Source of the DNA: Nitrospinae bacterium CG22_combo_CG10-13_8_21_14_all_47_10
GTDB taxonomy: Bacteria; Nitrospinota; Nitrospinia; Nitrospinales; VA-1
DNA: 9,280 nucleotides
Direction of reading: 5' to 3'
Assembly: GCA_002786505.1 (NCBI GenBank)
Contig: PCTK01000094.1
Location: forward strand, 1-9,280
Shown here piece after piece: positions 5,372 through 9,280 of the stretch (its first letter is position 1; the number at the start of each line of letters is the position of its first letter). The notes below the pieces were generated by a model. It was not told where the DNA came from. It was given only the letters and a program-made list of their open reading frames with translations, and ran no database searches. Both the position numbers and the translations under genes were made by a program.

Positions 5372-8170
5372 TCAGACCTCCTCCGCTAAGGCTACTGCTT
5401 TTGTTGCAACTCCGAAACTTGGGTCGGCGGCCAGGACAACATTTTCAACATCCAGAAGGTCGGTGACCCGGTTTTGCACCACAATGGTCCCCAACACTCC
5501 CTTCCGGTTAGCCCCGCGCTTCACGGTTACCACCTCTTCTACAATATCAATGATACGCTCCACGACCAGCCCGACACTTCTGTCATTCTTGGTGAAGACA
5601 ATAGCCTGCATCAATTCTTTCTTTGAGTCTTCTGTTGCAGTTCTCACATTGAGAACCTTTTTAAGGTAAATAAGAGGCATGATTTCCCCGCGATACTGCA
5701 CCACATCCTGATCGCCTGACCGTTCGACATCGGAACGTTTAAACTCTTCCAGACGCGCGACTTCAGACAACGGAATGGCTATGCGGTCATCAGCCTGCAA
5801 ACCAAAAATGAGCAATGTTCGACGATCACCCCCACTGCCTTGAGCCGTTGAGCTTTTCACAATCGTTTTTTCCTGATGTTCGGCAATGACATGGGCTTTT
5901 TGGGCCAGCCCCATAACATCCAGAATCAGAGCCAGTTTGCCGTCTCCCATTATGGTAGCCCCTGAAAATGCCGAAATGCCTTTGAGCTGTTTGCCCAGTG
6001 GCTTGACCACAATTTCCTCGGTATCACTGATTCCCTCAACCACGAGACCAAATTGGCGGTCATCTGCATGCAGAACAACAATATTCACAGCATCACTTTC
6101 TTCTTTCGCCACCTTCAACTCATCATTCAGGGAAACCAGGGGAAGCAGACTGCCACGCAAGCGGTAAACAGGGGCTCCCTGAATCATTTCGATTGACTTT
6201 TTCGCCTGGTTTCCATCAAGACGTACCAGTTCAAGCAGGTTCACTTGTGGAATAGCATAACGTTCTCCCGCTGTGGTGATGATCAAGGCTGGAATAATCG
6301 CCAGAGTGAGAGGAATCTTTACGCGCAAGGTAGTGCCTTTCCCCGGGACGCTCTGGATATCCACCGATCCGCCAATTTTCTCAATATTAGTGCGGACCAC
6401 GTCCATCCCCACACCACGACCAGACACATTGGTCACTTTTTCCGCGGTGGAAAACCCTGGCGCGAAAATCAGGTTGACCAGTTCCCGGTCTCCCATTCGG
6501 TCGGCCTGTTCCTGCGATATGACGTTTTTACTTAGAGCAATTTTTTTAATTTTTTCGGGATCAATCCCACTGCCATCATCAATGATCTCAATATTGACCT
6601 GACCACCTTCATGAAAAGCGCGCAACAACAAAACGCCTTCCTCATCCTTCCCGCTTGCCAAACGTTTTTCAGGGGTTTCAATTCCATGGTCACAGGAATT
6701 CCTGACAATATGGGTTAGAGGATCCTTGATAGCCTCAATCAGTGTTTTGTCCAGTTCCGTGTCTTTGCCTTCCATCTCCAGACGAATCTTTTTACCAACG
6801 GACATGGAAAGGTCTCGAACAACCCTGGGAAACTTACTCCAGATATTCCCAATAGGTTGCATCCGGGTTTTCATGACACCCTCCTGCAACTCTGTGGTGA
6901 CCAGGTTCAAGTGCTGGCTGGTGGCTATAAATGTAGAATCAGCCTGGGCAGGAGCATATTGTAATATCTGGTTTCGGGCCAGAACCAATTCACCCACGAG
7001 ATTCATTAGACGGTCAAGAATATCCACATCCACACGAATGCTGGAGTCCGCCACACCACGGGTTTCTTTACGCCGGTCCGGGGTAGCCCGTTTATCCCCA
7101 TGCTGGGCTACAAATTCTTCCTGTTCTTCTGGAGTAGACTGACGACGATCCACCTTTTCCGCCGCCGGAACAAATTCTCTCTCTTCTTTATTCTCCACTA
7201 CCGGTGCGGAGGCAGAGGCGGCTACTTGTGCCGAGCCTTCTTCTGTCAGCAGTTTTCCAAGAGTATCCACCAGGCTTGAATAGTCCACATCCCCCTCATT
7301 ACGCTTGCTCTCGATGCAACCCAACATTTGCCGGATGGCATCCACCATCGCCAACAGGGCACTGGTTCTTGGTGGATTAAAAGCCAGTTCACCATCTCGA
7401 AGCTTACCCAAGAGGTTTTCCCCGACATGAGCTACCCTTTCAAGTTTGTTTAAACCAATAAAACCACATGTTCCTTTAATGGTATGGATAGTTCTGAAGA
7501 TGCTGGAAAGAATTTCTTTATTGCCAGGGTCCTGCTCCAACTCAATGAGATCTTTATCCAGACGATCCAGGTTTTCATAACTTTCGACCAAAAACTCATT
7601 GACGATGGGTTCCATATCCTCATCAATTTCAGCCGAAGGCTTGACCGGTTCAGCGTCATCCGCCCTGGCAGGAGAAACCGGGGCTGGAGCAACAGGCTCA
7701 ACCGTTGTTCCCGCTACCGCATCAGTTTGCAAACGGGTCAGGGTTTCAACCAGTCCGGAGTAATCAACACTCCCTTCATTACCATCACTTTCAATGCAGG
7801 AAAGCATTTGCCGGATGGCATCCACCATGGCCAAAAGAGCGCTGGTCCTGGCAGGATCCAGTTTTAACTCCCCATCCCGCAATTTTCCCAACAGGCTTTC
7901 ACCAATATGCGCCACGGATTCCAGCTTGGTGAAACCTATGAAACCACAGGTTCCCTTTATAGTATGAATGGTCCTGAAAATACTTGAGAGAATATTTATG
8001 TCACTGGGGTCCTGCTCCAAGTTAATAAGGTCTTGGTCCAACTGGTCGAGATTTTCATAACTTTCGACCAAAAACTCGTTGACGATTTCCCCCATTCCAT
8101 CTCCCTGGGATGAATTTTCATCCGGGGTCAGATCAGGAGCAACAGGTTCTGTGTTTTCTGAATTGGTCAT
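5372..8170 (-). CDS. cheA: Chemotaxis histidine kinase CheA with two Hpt and two CheW-like domains
   Basis: Central chemotaxis kinase: it autophosphorylates on Hpt histidine and passes phosphate to CheY and CheB, under receptor control through CheW. Domain order in 932 aa: Hpt1 (about 27-150, His69 in RTIHTIKGT), Pro/Ala-rich linker, Hpt2 (187-310, His229 in the same motif), charged linker (311-376), dimerisation P3 (about 377-440, ILDRLMNLVGELVLARNQ), ATPase P4 (about 441-618), CheW-like P5 (about 619-757) and a second CheW-like domain (about 783-915). P4 has the N box HIVRNSCDHGIE (487-498), G1 DDGSGID (531-537), F box around FAPGFST (569-574) and G2 GRGVGMD (584-590), so it appears active. 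No P2 CheY/CheB-binding domain and no C-terminal receiver are evident. The ATG has GAGGT 6 nt upstream. It follows cheX after 149 bp and overlaps the cheW ribosome-binding site. Typical CheA is about 650-700 aa; the excess is the extra Hpt and CheW-like domains. Confidence 0.98.
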   Translation of the reverse strand: MTNSENTEPVAPDLTPDENSSQGDGMGEIVNEFLVESYENLDQLDQDLINLEQDPSDINILSSIFRTIHTIKGTCGFIGFTKLESVAHIGESLLGKLRDGELKLDPARTSALLAMVDAIRQMLSCIESDGNEGSVDYSGLVETLTRLQTDAVAGTTVEPVAPAPVSPARADDAEPVKPSAEIDEDMEPIVNEFLVESYENLDRLDKDLIELEQDPGNKEILSSIFRTIHTIKGTCGFIGLNKLERVAHVGENLLGKLRDGELAFNPPRTSALLAMVDAIRQMLGCIESKRNEGDVDYSSLVDTLGKLLTEEGSAQVAASASAPVVENKEEREFVPAAEKVDRRQSTPEEQEEFVAQHGDKRATPDRRKETRGVADSSIRVDVDILDRLMNLVGELVLARNQILQYAPAQADSTFIATSQHLNLVTTELQEGVMKTRMQPIGNIWSKFPRVVRDLSMSVGKKIRLEMEGKDTELDKTLIEAIKDPLTHIVRNSCDHGIETPEKRLASGKDEEGVLLLRAFHEGGQVNIEIIDDGSGIDPEKIKKIALSKNVISQEQADRMGDRELVNLIFAPGFSTAEKVTNVSGRGVGMDVVRTNIEKIGGSVDIQSVPGKGTTLRVKIPLTLAIIPALIITTAGERYAIPQVNLLELVRLDGNQAKKSIEMIQGAPVYRLRGSLLPLVSLNDELKVAKEESDAVNIVVLHADDRQFGLVVEGISDTEEIVVKPLGKQLKGISAFSGATIMGDGKLALILDVMGLAQKAHVIAEHQEKTIVKSSTAQGSGGDRRTLLIFGLQADDRIAIPLSEVARLEEFKRSDVERSGDQDVVQYRGEIMPLIYLKKVLNVRTATEDSKKELMQAIVFTKNDRSVGLVVERIIDIVEEVVTVKRGANRKGVLGTIVVQNRVTDLLDVENVVLAADPSFGVATKAVALAEEV
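5376..5384 (-). promoter_or_regulatory. Strong cheW ribosome-binding site inside the 3' end of cheA
   Basis: GGAGGAGGT on the - strand, 5 nt before the cheW ATG, encodes the final Glu-Glu-Val of CheA. This is one of the strongest ribosome-binding sites in the window. Confidence 0.8.
7241..7612 (-). repeat. Hpt unit 2 of the cheA tandem repeat
   Basis: Codons 187-310 of cheA, the second copy. The phosphoacceptor histidine and its surroundings are identical to copy 1 across 20 residues (221-240, apart from the final Leu versus Phe). Most differences are conservative or in loops, so both copies look functional. Confidence 0.9.
7721..8092 (-). repeat. Hpt unit 1 of the cheA tandem repeat
   Basis: Codons 27-150 of cheA. 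It matches codons 187-310 with a constant offset of 480 bp and no gap. By hand, 96 of 124 residues are identical. At the DNA level there are perfect tracts, such as 8052-8077 (26 bp) and 7805-7828 (24 bp), each matching the position 480 bp lower. Confidence 0.9.
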
Positions 8171-8176
8171 GTTGTA

Positions 8177-8181
8177 ACCTC
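8177..8181 (-). promoter_or_regulatory. cheA ribosome-binding site
   Basis: GAGGT on the - strand, 6 nt before the cheA ATG at 8170, supports that start; no alternative start is closer to the first Hpt domain with comparable support. Confidence 0.65.
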
Positions 8182-8238
8182 AATTAAACAAGCTTTTAAT
8201 TTGTCCAAAGCTGACAATATCAAATCGATCAAAACACT

Positions 8239-8265
8239 TTTTTCGCAGGAAACAGGTTTGGTTTA
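8239..8265 (-). promoter_or_regulatory. Weak sigma-28-like promoter candidate upstream of cheA
   Basis: On the - strand TAAA, exactly 15 bp, then GCGAAAAA against the FliA consensus TAAA-N15-GCCGATAA: perfect -35 tetrad, five of eight in the -10. It lies in the 149-bp cheX-cheA gap, about 70 nt before the cheA ATG. An internal promoter here would explain the large gap in an otherwise packed operon, but the match is weak. Confidence 0.25.
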
Positions 8266-8302
8266 TCTGTAACATTCCAACACGAAAAACAATCGGCAAA
8301 GT

Positions 8303-8341
8303 GACCTTGAGAAAAAAACTCAGGTCCCAGGCCTTCGGCCT
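8303..8341 (-). terminator. Hairpins and T-tract at the 3' end of cheX, possible attenuating terminator
   Basis: On the - strand the last cheX codons contain GGCC-GAA-GGCC (core 8330-8340, AGGCC arms extended to 8329-8341). About 11 nt further on is a run of seven T (8318-8312). The T-run is itself the loop of a second potential hairpin, GACCT(T)GAG paired with CTCAGGTC at 8303-8325. The distance between GC-rich stem and T-run is too long for a classic intrinsic terminator, so termination or partial attenuation before cheA is only possible. A 149-bp gap follows. Confidence 0.3.
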
Positions 8342-8838
8342 ACCAGATCCCCCGACTTTGCCCCAGCTACCTTTAACATAAAATCACCCTCTGCCATCGA
8401 AAAGCGAAGCTTCTCCAAAGGCAGACCTCGAGGCAACAAAGGTTCCACATCATGCCCACGCATGATCGTTGGCAATGACATGGTGACTTTAAAATCTTCT
8501 TTGGACATTCGGGCAACAATATCCCCGGCTAAAACATTTGCCAGTTCGCCAACCACATCCCCCATATCCGGGCTATCATAATCTATGTCAAACCCACAAA
8601 ACCTGGAAGCCATGGCAATCGCCGAAGCTTTTGGAAGAGCCAACATGATGATGTAGTTCACATCCCCCATGAATGAAATAATTCCCACCACTCCATCGCC
8701 AAGACTTTCTCCGGCTTTTTCATTCTCAAGCTTTGGCTCTGCTCCAAAAATTGTGTTGAAGATCGATAATATTGACCCGCGGGTAACATCTATCAACACG
8801 CTTGGCATTTCCCCGTCGCTAAAATTGATTGTTGCCAT
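8320..8838 (-). CDS. cheX: CheX-type chemotaxis phosphatase (CheC/CheX/FliY family)
   Basis: Predicted CheY-P phosphatase that ends the motor signal, replacing CheZ in many non-enteric bacteria. The 172-aa protein shows the family pattern: an N-terminal helix (about 14-32), a beta strand region around GIISFMGDVNYIIMLALP, and the single catalytic helix sequence DVVGELANVLAGDIVARM with the E-x-x-N pair at Glu98 and Asn101, as expected of CheX (CheC has two such helices). The C-terminal part carries the ...TMSLPTIMRGHDV stretch common in CheX-like proteins. A TTG two codons upstream (8844) is possible, but GAGGA 7 nt before ATG 8838 decides for the ATG. The last dozen residues (KSGDLVGRRPGT) lie over a GC-rich hairpin and look non-conserved. 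Upstream gene is cheY, its likely substrate. Confidence 0.88.
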   Translation of the reverse strand: MATINFSDGEMPSVLIDVTRGSILSIFNTIFGAEPKLENEKAGESLGDGVVGIISFMGDVNYIIMLALPKASAIAMASRFCGFDIDYDSPDMGDVVGELANVLAGDIVARMSKEDFKVTMSLPTIMRGHDVEPLLPRGLPLEKLRFSMAEGDFMLKVAGAKSGDLVGRRPGT

Positions 8839-8951
8839 GCACAATTCCTCTTTTTTAGGGCTAACCCAGTTCCAATTGGCAATCTTTAATTACGAAATTC
8901 CTCCTCCAAGACGGCCCAGTTAAGTGCTCCAATTGCAGAAATATCTCCAAG
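8839..8951 (-). other. cheY-cheX spacer with an open, unstarted reading frame
   Basis: This 113-bp gap holds the cheX ribosome-binding site and no terminator or clear promoter. In frame with cheY, after its TAA, 21 sense codons run to a TAA at 8886-8888 and would encode a protein-like string beginning LGDISAIGALNW. There is no ATG, GTG or well-placed TTG. A GGAGGAGG tract (8901-8907 plus one base) lies in it without a start codon behind it. The words CCCAGTT and CCAATTG occur twice (8865-8878 and 8915-8935). Most likely non-coding or residual sequence. Confidence 0.3.
8846..8850 (-). promoter_or_regulatory. cheX ribosome-binding site, decides the start
   Basis: GAGGA on the - strand lies 7 nt before ATG 8838. 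It is only 1 nt from the alternative TTG at 8844, which rules that start out. Confidence 0.75.
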
Positions 8952-9280
8952 TTAAAGCTTTATGGCTTTAATTTTTTCTTCCAACTGAACTGCGTTAAAA
9001 GGCTTTACAATGTACTGGTTTACGCCAGCCTGTACGGCTTCCATGATTTTGTCTTTGTCGGCCTCGGAAGTTACCATGATGAAAGCAACCCCTTTTATGC
9101 TCCCATTTGCCCGAACTGCTTTTAAGAATTCCAAACCTGTCATATTTGGCATATTCCAATCGGACACGATAAGGTCATATCCGCCTTCGCTGGCTTTTTT
9201 TAGACCCGCGGCACCATCATCAGCCTCTGTGAGGTCAGTAAACCCCAACTCTTTTAAGTTCTTTTTAATGATTTGCCGCA
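8952..9280 (-). CDS. cheY: Chemotaxis response regulator CheY, 5' end outside the window
   Basis: Single-domain receiver that carries phosphate from CheA to the flagellar switch. In the window 108 complete codons are visible, starting RQIIKKNLKELGF, which aligns with E. coli CheY from about residue 18; roughly 17 residues, including the Asp12/Asp13 acidic pair, lie beyond position 9280. Visible hallmarks are phosphoacceptor Asp in SDWNMPNMTG (equivalent to Asp57), Thr in MVTSE (Thr87) and Lys in VKPFNA (Lys109). The SDWNMPNM motif is almost identical to enteric CheY and favours true CheY over other small receivers. A TTG at 9248 is a Leu codon inside the domain, not a start. It ends TAA and is followed by 113 bp before cheX. 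Confidence 0.93.
   Translation of the reverse strand, partial: RQIIKKNLKELGFTDLTEADDGAAGLKKASEGGYDLIVSDWNMPNMTGLEFLKAVRANGSIKGVAFIMVTSEADKDKIMEAVQAGVNQYIVKPFNAVQLEEKIKAIKL

Noticed and set aside
6726..7142. Open frame antisense to cheA (and several similar ones between 5188 and 7932)
   Set aside because: All lie opposite well-supported CheA domains, with Ser/Arg-rich shadow-like translations and no family resemblance.
7053..7240. A P2 (CheY/CheB-binding) domain in the CheA linker (residues 311-376)
   Set aside because: It is too short and rich in Glu, Arg, Pro and Ala without a hydrophobic core pattern; it reads as a flexible linker.
8933..8951. Sigma-54-like GG-N10-GC spacing before cheX (- strand)
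   Set aside because: Only the invariant GG and GC match; the rest of TGGCACG-N4-TTGC is poor, and such spacing is frequent by chance.
9246..9248. TTG as a start for a short CheY
   Set aside because: The conserved CheY sequence continues upstream in frame (RQIIKKNLKE) to the window edge, so this is an internal Leu codon.

Overview
The window looks like chromosomal DNA from a motile, Gram-negative-type bacterium. It carries a lipoprotein with an outer-membrane-type lipobox and a compact chemotaxis (che) cluster. Base composition is moderate by eye, and many intergenic stretches are AT-rich. Protein style (CheX, a two-Hpt CheA, an unnamed lipoprotein family) would fit Deltaproteobacteria-like or Nitrospinota-like lineages. 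No marker gene settles this, so the taxonomic guess is weak. I see no mobile element, CRISPR array, rRNA or tRNA.

Region 1 (1-2255, + strand): a small MscS-type mechanosensitive channel is followed after 29 bp by a lipoprotein of a conserved but unnamed family. Region 2 (2281-3587, - strand): a tight three-gene unit reads, in transcription order, an unrecognised 85-aa protein, a two-ACT-domain GcvR-like protein, and peptide deformylase. Gaps are 15 bp or less, and there is a plausible -10 element upstream.

Region 3 (3588-9280): chemotaxis. cheB (+) starts in a 235-bp divergent spacer and runs tail-to-tail into cheW with a 9-bp gap. On the - strand the order of transcription is cheY (5' end outside the window), cheX, cheA, cheW. 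CheA autophosphorylates at one or both of two Hpt histidines and phosphorylates CheY and CheB. CheW couples CheA to receptors. CheX is the CheY-P phosphatase. CheB is the receptor methylesterase. No receptor, cheR, cheD or flagellar gene lies in the window.

The most notable feature is CheA. Its N-terminal Hpt domain is present twice as a tandem repeat of exactly 160 codons (about 77% amino-acid identity by hand alignment), no P2 domain is evident, and there are two CheW-like C-terminal domains. I do not see a wholly new system. The rest is a conventional housekeeping and chemotaxis region with an unusual gene arrangement and two unrecognised proteins.
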